DNA from: Streptomyces sp. NBC_00572
GTDB lineage: Bacteria > Actinomycetota > Actinomycetes > Streptomycetales > Streptomycetaceae
Assembly (NCBI RefSeq): GCF_026341815.1
Contig: NZ_JAPENX010000001.1
Location: forward strand, 2,046,001-2,110,000
Direction of reading: 5' to 3'
Length of the DNA: 64,000 bases
The position numbers were made by a program, and so were the translations under genes. Positions 1 to 11,120 of the stretch are shown one piece after another; the stretch's first letter is position 1; each line of letters starts with the position of its first letter. Below the pieces are notes generated by a model. That model did no database searches, was not told the DNA's origin, and saw only the letters and a program-made list of their open reading frames with translations.

Positions 1-1
1 C

Positions 2-352
2 GCCATCAAGGGCTTCCTCGTCCACGTCGACCTGCTCCTCGTGAAGCGCGGCGAGAAGGTCACCGTCGAGATCCCCGTGCAGGCCGAGGGCGAGCTCGCC
101 GCCGGTGGCAACCTGCTGGAGCACGTGCTCAGCACCCTCTCCATCGAGGCCGAGGCCACCCACATCCCCGAGGCCGTCACGGTCTCCGTGGAGGGCCTGG
201 AGGCCGGTGCCTCCATCCTCGCCAAGGACATCACCCTCCCCAAGGGCTCGTCCCTGGTGACCGACGCCGACGCCGTGGTCCTGCAGGTCCTGGCCGCGCA
301 GGCCGAGGAGCCGGCCGCCGAGGCCGAGGCCACCGAGGGCGAAGAGGCCTGA
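2..352 (+). CDS. rplY: 50S ribosomal protein L25/general stress protein Ctc, C-terminal part
   Basis: The reading frame is open from the left edge, so the N-terminal 5S rRNA-binding domain lies outside the window. The visible 116 residues begin AIKGFLVHVDLLLV and continue through a beta-rich TL5/CTC-type domain (VTVEIPVQAEGE, LEHVLSTLSIEAEATHIPEAV, DITLPKGSSLV). They end in an acidic Ala/Glu tail (EEPAAEAEATEGEEA) typical of actinobacterial Ctc proteins. L25 binds 5S rRNA in the large ribosomal subunit. A strong terminator follows, then pth, a common actinobacterial order. The internal ATG-like codon at 41 is only part of the continuing frame, not a start. Confidence 0.9.
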   Translation, partial: AIKGFLVHVDLLLVKRGEKVTVEIPVQAEGELAAGGNLLEHVLSTLSIEAEATHIPEAVTVSVEGLEAGASILAKDITLPKGSSLVTDADAVVLQVLAAQAEEPAAEAEATEGEEA

Positions 353-374
353 GCCGTAGGCTCTGCTTGACGTG

Positions 375-413
375 ACGGGGTGACGGGCCGCACGGCCCGT
401 CACCCCGTTTTTT
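375..413 (+). terminator. Rho-independent terminator after rplY
   Basis: A perfect 16-bp stem (ACGGGGTGACGGGCCG pairing with 393-408) with a very short loop is followed by a run of T. This is the only classical hairpin-plus-U-tract terminator I see in the window; the others lack T-runs. It separates rplY from pth. Confidence 0.9.
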
Positions 414-461
414 CGTATCCGGACGTGTCTGGATGCATCTGGACGAGGAGACGTGGAACGG

Positions 462-1058
462 ATGACCGACGACGCGAACGCGCCCTGGCTGATCGTCGGC
501 CTCGGCAACCCCGGACCCGAGTACGCGGCCAACCGGCACAACATCGGGTTCATGGTGGTGGACCTGCTGGCCGAGCGGATGCGCGGCTCGTTCAAGCGGG
601 CGGGGAAGGCACAGGCGCAGGTCGTCGAGGGCCGGATGGGGCCGCCGGGGCCCGCGAGCCGCCGGGTGATCCTCGCGAAGCCGATGTCGTACATGAACCT
701 GTCGGGCGGTCCGGTGACGGCGCTGCGCGACTTCTACAAGGTGCCGACGGCGCACATCGTGGCGATCCACGACGAGCTGGACATCGACTACTCGGTGCTG
801 CGGCTGAAGATCGGCGGCGGCGACAACGGGCACAACGGTCTGAAGTCGATGACGAAGGCGATGGGTGCGGAGTACCACCGGGTGCGGTGCGGGATCGGGC
901 GTCCGCCGGGTCGGATGCAGGTGGCGGACTTCGTCCTGAAGGACTTCTCCTCGACGGAGCGCAAGGACCTGGACTGGTTCGTGGACCGGGCGGCGGATTC
1001 GGTGGAGTGCCTGGTGGCCGAGGGTCTGGAGCGGGCCCAGTCGGCGTACAACTCCTGA
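462..1058 (+). CDS. pth: Peptidyl-tRNA hydrolase
   Basis: Pth cleaves the ester bond of peptidyl-tRNAs released from stalled ribosomes and recycles the tRNA. The 198-residue product has the family signature near the N-terminus ([20 protein letters not shown]), with catalytic His about residue 26 and substrate-binding Asn about 16. The second signature, HDELDIDY followed by [12 protein letters not shown], is also present. Length matches the family. I chose ATG 462 because GAGGAG at 445-450 is 11 nt upstream; the in-frame GTG at 453 sits almost on top of that SD. An independent transcription unit is likely because a strong terminator lies upstream. Confidence 0.93.
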   Translation: MTDDANAPWLIVGLGNPGPEYAANRHNIGFMVVDLLAERMRGSFKRAGKAQAQVVEGRMGPPGPASRRVILAKPMSYMNLSGGPVTALRDFYKVPTAHIVAIHDELDIDYSVLRLKIGGGDNGHNGLKSMTKAMGAEYHRVRCGIGRPPGRMQVADFVLKDFSSTERKDLDWFVDRAADSVECLVAEGLERAQSAYNS

Positions 1059-1100
1059 GGCCGGCGGGGCTCTCGCGGTACGACTGTACGATCCCGGGTC

Positions 1101-1544
1101 ATGACGCACGTCCGTAACGCCGCCATGGCGCTGGTCGCCCTCCTTCTCGTGGTCGCGGGCGCCTGGGCCTCCTGGAACTCGGCCCAGCACGTCCTGCTCG
1201 CCAAGGGGCGGGAGCACGGGACGCTGACCGTGACCGGCTGCACCGAGGAGACGTGCAGCGGTCGCTACACCCCGGAGGACCCCTCCTCGACCCGCCGGAC
1301 GCTGACGATCGCGCGTTCGGTCGCGGCGGAGCGGGGCGCGACGATCCCGGTGGTGGTGAAGCCGGGTACGGACGAGGGCGTACGGACGGGCTGGGGCGGT
1401 GGGCTGCACGCGTGGCTTCCGCTGGGCGGGGCGCTGCTGCTGGCCGCGCCGCTGATCGGTGGCGGTCTGCGGCTGCGGAGGACGGCGTGGTCGTCGGCGG
1501 GTGTGGGCGGGGCGCTTCTGGTGGCGGCGTTCTTCGCACTGTGA
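1101..1544 (+). CDS. Small membrane protein of unknown function
   Basis: I do not recognise a named family. The 147-residue product has an N-terminal hydrophobic segment (AAMALVALLLVVAGAWASW), a polar extracytoplasmic-looking middle with a Cys pair (TGCTEETCSG), and two further hydrophobic segments in the C-terminal third (PLGGALLLAAPLIGGGL and SSAGVGGALLVAAFFAL). The layout suggests a three-helix membrane protein with an external loop. A -10-like TACGAT at 1087-1092 ends 8 nt before the ATG and there is no SD, so the mRNA is probably leaderless. No operon partner is evident. Confidence 0.7.
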   Translation: MTHVRNAAMALVALLLVVAGAWASWNSAQHVLLAKGREHGTLTVTGCTEETCSGRYTPEDPSSTRRTLTIARSVAAERGATIPVVVKPGTDEGVRTGWGGGLHAWLPLGGALLLAAPLIGGGLRLRRTAWSSAGVGGALLVAAFFAL

Positions 1545-1607
1545 GGGTGTGAGGGCCCAGGGTTGTGGTCGGAATCCACCAGTTCCCGGCGCAATCGTTA
1601 TGGAGCT

Positions 1608-1642
1608 CTGACTTAAGGCTGACTTAAAGCGACGGATAGGCT
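1608..1642 (+). promoter_or_regulatory. Promoter with 11-bp direct repeats upstream of the sortase substrate
   Basis: Two copies of CTGACTTAA occur at 1608-1616 and 1619-1627, exactly 11 bp apart. They are followed by a -10-like TAGGCT at 1637-1642. The stretch is clearly more AT-rich than its surroundings. Direct repeats on one helical turn placed just upstream of -10 are typical of OmpR-type or SARP activator sites. The regulator is not known. Confidence 0.5.
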
Positions 1643-1695
1643 GCCCCCCTGCCACCCCCTACGGCATCCCTCACCCCATAGATGGACGACTGCAC

Positions 1696-2493
1696 ATGCG
1701 ACGTTCTCTCATACCCGCCGCCGCGCTTGTCGCGGCCATGGCAGGCTCCCTCGTACTGGCCCCGGTGGCGTCCGCCTCGGAGGGCCCCGTGCCGCTCCCC
1801 CTCCACCAGGTCGAGGATCTTCCCCTGACCGCCGCGGAGTTCGGCGAGAAGGGCGACTGCCCGACCGTGCCGTCCGGCAAGGACGGCTGGCACTTCGTGC
1901 TGCCGGGCAGCGGCAAGGGCGACTCCGCCGTCTTCACCAAGCTGACGGTGGAGTTCGAGCCGGGTGGCGTCCAGACCATCACCACCTTCGGTCCGCCCAG
2001 CGACAAGCACGCCTACGCGGTCTCCGAGCCGGGCGCCAAGCTGGTCGCCGCCTCGGCCGAGGTGTCCGCCGAGGTCAAGCAGGGCTGGTTCAACCTGTCC
2101 CACACCTGCCCGGCCACCCCGGTCACCGAGACCACCCCTCCCGCCACGGAGACGCCCGGTACCGAGACGCCCGGCACGGAGACCCCCGGCACGGAGACTC
2201 CCGGGACGGAGACTCCCGGGACCGAGAGCCCCTCGCCGTCGGAGACCACCCCGGGTTCCTCCGAGACCCCTGGCGCCTCCGAGACCCCCGGTGGCACCGA
2301 GTCGCCCTCCGCGACGGCCCCCGCGGGTGAGACCGGCGGTACCGGTGGCACGGGCGGCACCGACAGCAAGGACGGCAACCTCGCCGAGACCGGCTCCAGC
2401 GCCCCCGTCGGTGTCCTCGCCGCCGTGGCAGTGGCCCTCGCGGGTGCCGGCGCGTTCCTGGTGACCCGTCGTCGCAAGGCCCAGCAGCACTAA
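1696..2493 (+). CDS. Secreted LAXTG-anchored surface protein (sortase substrate)
   Basis: The 265-residue product has a Sec signal peptide (RRSLIPAAALVAAMAG up to about Ala27) and a roughly 115-residue globular domain with two Cys (GDCPTV and SHTCPAT). A Thr/Pro/Glu/Gly-rich stalk follows, built from ETPGT-like pentads (about residues 150-210), then a Gly/Thr linker. The C-terminus is a complete sorting signal: LAETG at about 229-233, a hydrophobic helix, and RRRKAQQH. LAXTG is the motif used by class E sortases of Streptomyces, so the product is probably linked to peptidoglycan. The Thr-rich stalk is a plausible target of the Pmt encoded at 34661. The function of the globular domain is unknown. 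Confidence 0.87.
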   Translation: MRRSLIPAAALVAAMAGSLVLAPVASASEGPVPLPLHQVEDLPLTAAEFGEKGDCPTVPSGKDGWHFVLPGSGKGDSAVFTKLTVEFEPGGVQTITTFGPPSDKHAYAVSEPGAKLVAASAEVSAEVKQGWFNLSHTCPATPVTETTPPATETPGTETPGTETPGTETPGTETPGTESPSPSETTPGSSETPGASETPGGTESPSATAPAGETGGTGGTGGTDSKDGNLAETGSSAPVGVLAAVAVALAGAGAFLVTRRRKAQQH

Positions 2494-2520
2494 GGGCCGA
2501 CAGCACTGACGTACCCCCGT

Positions 2521-2565
2521 CATGACGGTGCCCCCGTGGAAGGAATCCACGGGGGCACCGTCATG
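2521..2565. terminator. Bidirectional terminator between convergent genes
   Basis: A perfect 20-bp inverted repeat (2521-2540 and 2546-2565) has a 5-nt loop. It lies between the sortase substrate (+) and ppc (-) and can end transcripts from both sides. Confidence 0.85.
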
Positions 2566-2579
2566 TGTCCGGGCAGGCG

Positions 2580-5309
<2,730 letters not shown>

Positions 5310-5464
5310 AGGTGCGGCTCCTTGCAGTGTTTGAGCACGTCTGGAGGGGTTCTGGAGGCTTGCGGACCGCGCTGTCCGACGCCCCCAGGATAGGTGTCCA
5401 CATTGTGGTCGGCGGGCAGGGCCCTCTTGTGCCCCCTTGCCGCGCGCCCCGGCGCTGCCATACT

Positions 5465-5491
5465 TACGACGCCGTAGGTTACGGAAGCGTA
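5465..5491. promoter_or_regulatory. Twin palindromes, probable TetR operator of the desaturase operon
   Basis: TACGACGCCGTA (5465-5476) and TACGGAAGCGTA (5480-5491) are both TACG-N4-CGTA palindromes with centres 15 bp apart. They lie about 80-100 bp upstream of the desaturase ATG in the divergent ppc/desaturase gap. They are natural candidates for sites of the TetR protein encoded immediately downstream of the desaturase. This is inferred from arrangement only. Confidence 0.5.
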
Positions 5492-5567
5492 GCCTCGCGC
5501 TCTTTTCACACCGTTCCGCTCCTTTTTCATCCTCATCCCTTCATCCCTTCATCCCCAGGGGACACCC

Positions 5568-6539
5568 ATGACCACAAGTACCGAGATGCCCGAGACCGAA
5601 CAGGACGTGCTGCCCTCCGGCACGCTCGGCGGGGACAAGAAGCGGTCGATCGAGCAGATCACGCTGCTGTTGTTCATCACGGTGCCGTTCGTCGCCCTGA
5701 TCGCCGCGGTGCCGCTGGCCTGGAGCTGGGGTGGCGTGTCCTGGCTCGATCTGGGGCTGCTCGTGGCGATGTACTACATCGGCTGTCACGGCATCACGAT
5801 CGGCTACCACCGTTACTTCACCCATGGTTCCTTCAAGGCCAAGCGGCCGCTGCGGATCGCGCTGGCGATCATGGGTTCGCTGGCGGTGGAGGGTCCGCTG
5901 GTGCGCTGGGTGGCGGACCACCGCAAGCACCACAAGTTCTCGGACGCGGAGGGCGACCCGCACTCGCCGTGGCGTTTCGGCGAGACGGTGCCGGCCCTGA
6001 TGAAGGGGCTGTGGTGGGCGCACATCGGCTGGATGTTCGACGAGGAGCGGACGCCGCAGGCCAAGTACGCGCCCGATCTGATCAAGGACCCGGCGATCCG
6101 GCGGATCTCCCGTGACTTCATCTTCTGGACGATGCTGTCGCTGGCGATCCCGCCGCTGGTGGGCGGTCTGGTGACGATGTCCTGGTGGGGCGCGTTCACC
6201 GCCTTCTTCTGGGGTTCGCTGGTGCGTGTCGCGCTGCTGCACCACGTGACCTGGTCGATCAACTCGATCTGTCACGCGGTGGGCAAGCGGCCGTTCAAGT
6301 CGCGGGACCGTTCGGGCAACGTGTGGTGGCTGGCGGTGCTGTCCTGCGGCGAGTCCTGGCACAACCTGCACCACGCGGACCCGACGTCGGCGCGGCACGG
6401 GGTGCTGCGCGGTCAGGTCGACTCCAGCGCGCGGCTGATCCGCTGGTTCGAGCTGGCGGGCTGGGCGAGCGACGTGCGCTGGCCCGCGAAGGAGCGCATC
6501 GAAGCCCGCCGCCAGAGCGCGTCCGCAGACGCGGCATGA
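5568..6539 (+). CDS. Membrane fatty acid (acyl-CoA) desaturase
   Basis: This is a membrane di-iron desaturase that introduces a cis double bond into acyl chains, delta-9 type by family resemblance. The 323-residue protein has the three histidine boxes in order: HRYFTH (about residues 81-86), HRKHH (118-122) and HNLHH (about 265-269). Hydrophobic hairpins separate the first two boxes from the third. The ATG is preceded by an AGGGGA-like SD. It overlaps the downstream tetR gene by 4 nt (ATGA), so the two are co-translated. This arrangement suggests feedback control of membrane fluidity, with the palindromes at 5465-5491 as operator. Confidence 0.92.
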   Translation: MTTSTEMPETEQDVLPSGTLGGDKKRSIEQITLLLFITVPFVALIAAVPLAWSWGGVSWLDLGLLVAMYYIGCHGITIGYHRYFTHGSFKAKRPLRIALAIMGSLAVEGPLVRWVADHRKHHKFSDAEGDPHSPWRFGETVPALMKGLWWAHIGWMFDEERTPQAKYAPDLIKDPAIRRISRDFIFWTMLSLAIPPLVGGLVTMSWWGAFTAFFWGSLVRVALLHHVTWSINSICHAVGKRPFKSRDRSGNVWWLAVLSCGESWHNLHHADPTSARHGVLRGQVDSSARLIRWFELAGWASDVRWPAKERIEARRQSASADAA

Positions 6540-7222
6540 TGGAAGACGTGGCGATCGACGGCAGGACCAGTGGCACCGGCAGCGGCGAGCAGAAGCCCCG
6601 GCGGGGCCGCCGGGTGCGGATGACGGGCGCGGAGCGCCGGGAGCAGCTGCTGGACATCGGCCGCACGCTCTTCGCCGAGAAGGGTTTCGAGGGCACGTCG
6701 GTGGAGGAGATCGCGGCGAAGGCCGGGGTCTCCAAGCCGGTGGTGTACGAGCACTTCGGCGGCAAGGAGGGGCTGTACGCGGTCGTGGTCGACCGGGAGA
6801 TGCGCCAGCTCCTCGACGGGGTGACGGGCGCGCTGACGGCGGGGCATCCGCGGGAGCTCCTGGAGCAGGCGGCGTTCGCGCTGCTCGACTACATCGAGAA
6901 CTACACGGACGGGTTCCGGATCCTGGTACGGGACTCGCCGGTGGCGCAGTCGACGGGGACGTTCGCGTCGCTGATCAGTGACATCGCCACTCAGGTGGAG
7001 GACATCCTGGGCCTGGAGTTCAAGGCCCGTGGCTTCGACCCGAAGCTGGCGCCGCTGTACGCGCAGGCCCTTGTGGGCAGTGTGGCGCTGACGGGTCAGT
7101 GGTGGCTGGACGTCCGCAAGCCGAAGAAGGCGGAGGTCGCGGCGCATCTGGTGAACCTGGCGTGGCACGGTCTGGACGGTCTGGAGCCGAAGCCGCGGTT
7201 GATAGGGCACCGGAAGAACTGA
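6536..7222 (+). CDS. TetR family regulator linked to the desaturase
   Basis: The 228-residue protein has an N-terminal TetR helix-turn-helix (RREQLLDIGRTLFAEKGF, then TSVEEIAAKAGVSKPVVYEHF) and a variable ligand-binding C-terminal domain. The start ATG at 6536 overlaps the desaturase stop (ATGA); a second in-frame ATG follows directly at 6539. By analogy with other desaturase-linked TetR proteins it may sense acyl-CoA or fatty acids and control the operon through the TACG-N4-CGTA palindromes. The ligand is inferred, not visible. Confidence 0.85.
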   Translation: MMEDVAIDGRTSGTGSGEQKPRRGRRVRMTGAERREQLLDIGRTLFAEKGFEGTSVEEIAAKAGVSKPVVYEHFGGKEGLYAVVVDREMRQLLDGVTGALTAGHPRELLEQAAFALLDYIENYTDGFRILVRDSPVAQSTGTFASLISDIATQVEDILGLEFKARGFDPKLAPLYAQALVGSVALTGQWWLDVRKPKKAEVAAHLVNLAWHGLDGLEPKPRLIGHRKN

Positions 7223-7263
7223 CGGAACGAAAAACCGTTCGACTCCCCAAGATCGCCCGGCAG

Positions 7264-7380
7264 TACACTCCTCCCCACATCCGGGGGGGTGTTCGCCCCC
7301 CGTACGTGCCTTCGGCCGTGCGGGGGCGTCGCGGATCCCCCGTTCCGGTCCTCGGTTCACGTTCCCCAGGGGGGGATCTT
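7264..7380 (+). promoter_or_regulatory. Promoter and structured 5' leader of FG-GAP gene 1
   Basis: A -10-like TACACT (7264-7269) is followed 7 nt later by ACATCCGGGGGGGTGTT (7277-7293). That element can fold into a 6-bp hairpin at or near the mRNA 5' end. The SD tract AGGGGGGGA (7368-7376) is complementary upstream: GATCCCCC at 7334-7341 pairs with GGGGGATC at 7371-7378, and TTCCCC at 7362-7367 also faces the G-run. The TTG start follows. The same architecture recurs before the next two genes. Confidence 0.6.
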
Positions 7381-9096
7381 TTGCGTTCCGCATTCTTCGG
7401 GCCTGCTCGGCGCGTCACCACCTGCACCGCGCTCGCCCTGTCCGTCGGCATGGCCGTGGCGTCACCCGCCGTCGCCGAGACGGGCCCCCGGTCCGTAGTG
7501 GAGCAGCCGCAGAGCGCTGACACGACGACGCCGAAGCTGGACATGTCGCAGCCGGCCGTCGGGACGGGCACAGCCCGCGCCGCCGCCGCGGCGGCCGTCG
7601 TGCCGGCCCGTTTCGACGTGGACGGCGACGGCAGGACCGATCTGATCCACCGCAAGCAGGACGGCCGGACGTACATCGCGCCGACCGCCACGGCGCAGGC
7701 CACCAAGTTCGAGACCGCCGACTCGCTCCTCTTCCAGAACCTCGACCTCGTTCCGCTCGGCGACCAGAACGGCACGGGCAGGCCCGAGCTGCTCACGGTC
7801 CCCCGGAACGGCGTGCTCCGGCTGTACACGGAGGTCACCAGGACCTCCGGCTCGCTCGCCTGGTCGGGCAACGGCTGGAACATCTACAACAAGGTGTTCT
7901 CGCCCGGTGACATCAACGGTGACGGCAGGGCCGACCTGCTGGCCCGTCAGTACAACGGCGATCTCTACTACTACCGGGCGACCGGCACGACCACGGCGCC
8001 CTTCGCCGGCCGCGTGAAGGTCGGCCCCGGCTGGGGCGTCTACGACCAGGTCGTGGGCATCGGTGACAACAGCGGCGACGGCCGCGGTGACGTCGTGGCC
8101 CGCGCCACGGACGGCCGGCTGTACTTCTACGGCAGCACCGGCGACCCGGCGTCGCCGTTCAAGCCGCGCAAGGAGCTCGGCAAGGGCTGGAACACGTACA
8201 ACCAGATCGTCGCCCCCGACGACCGCAACGGTGACGGCAGGGCCGACCTGCTCGCCCGTGACCAGGCCGGTGCGCTCTGGGCCTACAGCGGTCTCGGCAA
8301 CGGCTCGTACTCGACCCGGGTGAAGCTCTCCGGCAGCTGGCTCGGCGTGGACCAGTTCGCCGGGGCGGGCAACATCCCCACCGCCGGCCGGAGCGGGTTC
8401 CTCGGCCGCGACAGGGCCGGGACGCTCTTCTGGTACGGCGACCAGAACAACGGCAAGCTCACCGCACGCGCGCAGTGGGGCACCACCGGCGGCTGGACCG
8501 GCGCGAACCTCGCGTACGTCTCCGCCCTGGACGAGGGCGCGTTCGCCGACCTCCTGGAGATCTACCGGGGTCACCTGTACAACAACGACAGGGACCTCGG
8601 CGGCGGCTGGCAGATCTACAACCTGCTCGTCGGCCCCGGCGACCTGAGCGGCGACGGCAAGGCCGACCTGCTGGCGCGCGACGGCTCGGGGGTCCTCTGG
8701 CTGTACCGGGGCAACGGCTCGGGCAGCGGCGTCGCCTCCCGCATCCGGGTCGGTGACGGCTGGAGCGGGTACAACCGGATCCTGGGCGCGGGCGACTACT
8801 CGGGCGACGGCCGTACGGACCTGCTGGCCCGCGACCGCGCCGGCTCGCTGTGGCTGTACCGGGGCACCGGCTCGGCGACGGCCCCGTTCGCCGGCCGGGT
8901 GCAGATCGGCGGCGGCTGGAACGCGTACACCAAGCTGGTGGCGCCGGGTGACCTGAACGGTGACGGCAAGGGCGACCTGCTGGGCGTGAACGCGGCGGGT
9001 GAGCTGTACCGCCACCTGGGCACGGGCACCGGCTCGGCCCTCTCCCCCGGGGCGAAGATCGGCTACGGCTTCCAGACGTACTCCGACCTGTACTAG
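7381..9096 (+). CDS. Secreted FG-GAP/VCBS repeat protein, copy 1
   Basis: The 571-residue product has a Sec signal peptide ending near VASPAVA. It is followed by about a dozen blade-like repeats of roughly 45 residues, each with an aromatic GW(N/G)xYN turn and an acidic Ca2+-binding-like loop (DVDGDGRTD, DINGDGRAD, DRNGDGRAD, DLSGDGKAD, DYSGDGRTD, DLNGDGKGD). This is the integrin-alpha-like beta-propeller architecture used for extracellular binding. No catalytic domain is seen. I place the start at TTG 7381 because it follows the SD and lines up with the signal peptides of the two downstream paralogues. Ligand and function are unknown; a surface or matrix role is an inference. Confidence 0.85.
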   Translation: MRSAFFGPARRVTTCTALALSVGMAVASPAVAETGPRSVVEQPQSADTTTPKLDMSQPAVGTGTARAAAAAAVVPARFDVDGDGRTDLIHRKQDGRTYIAPTATAQATKFETADSLLFQNLDLVPLGDQNGTGRPELLTVPRNGVLRLYTEVTRTSGSLAWSGNGWNIYNKVFSPGDINGDGRADLLARQYNGDLYYYRATGTTTAPFAGRVKVGPGWGVYDQVVGIGDNSGDGRGDVVARATDGRLYFYGSTGDPASPFKPRKELGKGWNTYNQIVAPDDRNGDGRADLLARDQAGALWAYSGLGNGSYSTRVKLSGSWLGVDQFAGAGNIPTAGRSGFLGRDRAGTLFWYGDQNNGKLTARAQWGTTGGWTGANLAYVSALDEGAFADLLEIYRGHLYNNDRDLGGGWQIYNLLVGPGDLSGDGKADLLARDGSGVLWLYRGNGSGSGVASRIRVGDGWSGYNRILGAGDYSGDGRTDLLARDRAGSLWLYRGTGSATAPFAGRVQIGGGWNAYTKLVAPGDLNGDGKGDLLGVNAAGELYRHLGTGTGSALSPGAKIGYGFQTYSDLY

Positions 9097-9102
9097 GGGG
9101 TG

Positions 9103-9142
9103 ACGGGCGCCCCGCACCGGTCCTCCGGTGCGGGGCGCCCGT
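9103..9142 (+). terminator. Terminator after FG-GAP copy 1
   Basis: A perfect stem of about 18 bp with a TCCT loop carries GCCCCGCACCGG in its left arm. It is almost identical to the hairpin after copy 3, which suggests the gene was duplicated together with its terminator. Confidence 0.85.
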
Positions 9143-9216
9143 GCGTTCACGGTGCCTTCGGACCGGTGCCGCCGTCGGGCCCGGAAAAGACCTCTGGCAT
9201 ACGACGCGCACGCGGG

Positions 9217-9362
9217 TAGACTCGCGTTCAACATCCGGGGGGGTGTTCCGATGTTCGAACGAGGTCGTCTCCGTGTGCCCAGAGGCCTGCGCTGACGCCG
9301 TTCGACGCCGTGCGAACCCCCTCTGTTTGGTTCTGTCGAACCTCTGATCCCTGGGGGGGATC
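9217..9362 (+). promoter_or_regulatory. Promoter and structured 5' leader of FG-GAP gene 2
   Basis: A -10-like TAGACT (9217-9222) precedes ACATCCGGGGGGGTGTT (9231-9247) by 8 nt. The SD lies inside a perfect hairpin, GATCCC-TGGGG-GGGATC (9346-9362), ending immediately before the TTG start. The middle of the leader differs from the other two copies while both ends are conserved. Confidence 0.6.
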
Positions 9363-11069
9363 TTGCTCTTCCTGAACTCCAAGCGTGCCCGCCGTGTCGC
9401 CGCCTGCACCACGCTCGCCCTCTCGGCCGGCATGCTGCTCTCGGGCCCGGCGTCCGCCGACACTCCGTCGCCGGTTCCCTCGGTCGAGAAGGCGGCGCCT
9501 TCCTTCGCGCCGCCGAAGCTGACGCTTCCGAAGAAGGACGGCGCCCGTGCGGGCGTCGCCTCGGCCGAGGCCGTCTCCCCGCCGCTGTCCGACCTGGACG
9601 GGGACGGCGCCGAGGACATCATCTTCCGCACTGTCGACGGCGACCTCTACGCGAGCACGACCACGGCGCCCGGTGGCGCCTTCGACCTCTACCGCTTCGA
9701 GGACGTCGCCAAGGACATCATCCCGATCGGCAACCAGAGCGGCAGCACGACCGAACCCGAGGTGCTCGTCCTCTCCGAGAACGGCACTCTCACCCTGTAC
9801 ACCGACGCCGATCCGACCGGCACCCCGTACTCCTCGGTGGTGGGCGGCGGCTGGCAGGTCTACAACAAGATCGCCTCGCCCGGCGACGTGAACGGCGACG
9901 GCCGTGCCGACGTGATCGCCCGCACCCAGGACGGCACGCTGTACCTGTACCTGGGCACCGGCAGCGCGACCCAGCCGCTCAGCGGCCGGATCCTGGTCGG
10001 CAGCGGCTGGGGCGTCTACGACCAGCTCGTGGGCCTCGGCGACGGCAACGGCGACGGCACGGGCGACCTGTACGCCCGCGACACCGCCGGCACGCTGTGG
10101 TTCTACGCCGGCACGGGCGACAAGAACAAGCCGTTCGGCACCCGCAAGGCCATCGGCGGCGGCTGGGGCGTCTACAACCAGATCCTGCGCGGCGGCGACG
10201 GCCACCTGCTGGCCCGGGACAACGCGGGCACGCTCTTCTTCTACCCCGGCAACGGCAACGGCACCCTGGGCGGCCGCCAGCAGCTCGGCGCCACGGGTGA
10301 CCTGCTGGGCGTCGCACAGCTCGCGGGCGCCGGCAACAACCCGTACTCGGGCAAGGAGGGCGTCTTCGCGACGACCCCCGGCGGAGCTCTGTACTGGTAC
10401 ACCAACTCCACCACCGGCAAGCTGATGCCGCGCGAGGAGTTCCTCGGCGCGGGCGGCGTGAGCGGCCTGACCGTCACGAACCTCTCCTCGCTGAACGCGG
10501 ACGGCCTGTCCGACCTGGCCATGCAGGAGAACGCCGACCTGACGGGCACCCTGTACGTCGACGGCAACGAGATCGGCAGCGGCTGGAACATCTACACCGC
10601 GATCGTCGGCCCGGGCGACCTGAGCGGCGACGGCAAGGCCGACCTGCTGGCCCTCGACCGCATCGGCGCCCTGCACCTCTACAAGGGCAACGGCAAGGGC
10701 ACGGCCTTCGCGACGCGCGTCACGGTCGGCAACGGCTGGGGCGCGTACAACAAGATCATCGGCGCCGGTGACTTCACCGGCGACGGCCGCACGGACATCG
10801 CGGCCCGCACCCCGGGCGGCGACCTGTACGTGTACCCGGGCACGGGCAACGCGACGTCCGCTTTCAAGACGCGGGTGAAGGTCGGCAGCGGCTGGAACAC
10901 CTACTCCAAGGTGATCGCCCCGGGCGACCTCAACGCCGACGGCAAGGCCGACCTGCTGGGTGTCACCGCGGGCGGCGACCTCTACCGCTACCTGAACACC
11001 GCGCCGAACAAGTTCTCCGTGCGGACCAGGCTCGGTGGCGGCTTCCAGATCTACAACAACATCCAGTAA
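9363..11069 (+). CDS. Secreted FG-GAP/VCBS repeat protein, copy 2
   Basis: This 568-residue paralogue of the genes on either side has a signal peptide ending near GPASA. It has the same propeller-like repeats with acidic loops (DLDGDGAED, DVNGDGRAD, DGNGDGTGD, DLSGDGKAD, DFTGDGRTD, DLNADGKAD) and GWGVYNQ/GWNTYSK turns. One central repeat is shortened (RGGDGHLLARD), so a Ca2+ loop is lost there. The start is TTG 9363 directly after the SD hairpin. It has its own promoter and leader, so the three genes are probably parallel transcription units under common control rather than one operon. Confidence 0.85.
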   Translation: MLFLNSKRARRVAACTTLALSAGMLLSGPASADTPSPVPSVEKAAPSFAPPKLTLPKKDGARAGVASAEAVSPPLSDLDGDGAEDIIFRTVDGDLYASTTTAPGGAFDLYRFEDVAKDIIPIGNQSGSTTEPEVLVLSENGTLTLYTDADPTGTPYSSVVGGGWQVYNKIASPGDVNGDGRADVIARTQDGTLYLYLGTGSATQPLSGRILVGSGWGVYDQLVGLGDGNGDGTGDLYARDTAGTLWFYAGTGDKNKPFGTRKAIGGGWGVYNQILRGGDGHLLARDNAGTLFFYPGNGNGTLGGRQQLGATGDLLGVAQLAGAGNNPYSGKEGVFATTPGGALYWYTNSTTGKLMPREEFLGAGGVSGLTVTNLSSLNADGLSDLAMQENADLTGTLYVDGNEIGSGWNIYTAIVGPGDLSGDGKADLLALDRIGALHLYKGNGKGTAFATRVTVGNGWGAYNKIIGAGDFTGDGRTDIAARTPGGDLYVYPGTGNATSAFKTRVKVGSGWNTYSKVIAPGDLNADGKADLLGVTAGGDLYRYLNTAPNKFSVRTRLGGGFQIYNNIQ

Positions 11070-11094
11070 CACCGCCCCACGCGTTCCCCGTGCG

Positions 11095-11116
11095 CCGGGA
11101 GTCGTGTCACTCCCGG
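11095..11116 (+). terminator. Inverted repeat after FG-GAP copy 2
   Basis: An 8-bp stem (CCGGGAGT / ACTCCCGG, 6-nt loop) lies 26 nt past the stop and 5 nt before the -10-like element of copy 3. It is weaker than the hairpins after copies 1 and 3 and may also overlap the upstream part of the copy 3 promoter. Confidence 0.45.
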
Positions 11117-11120
11117 GCGA

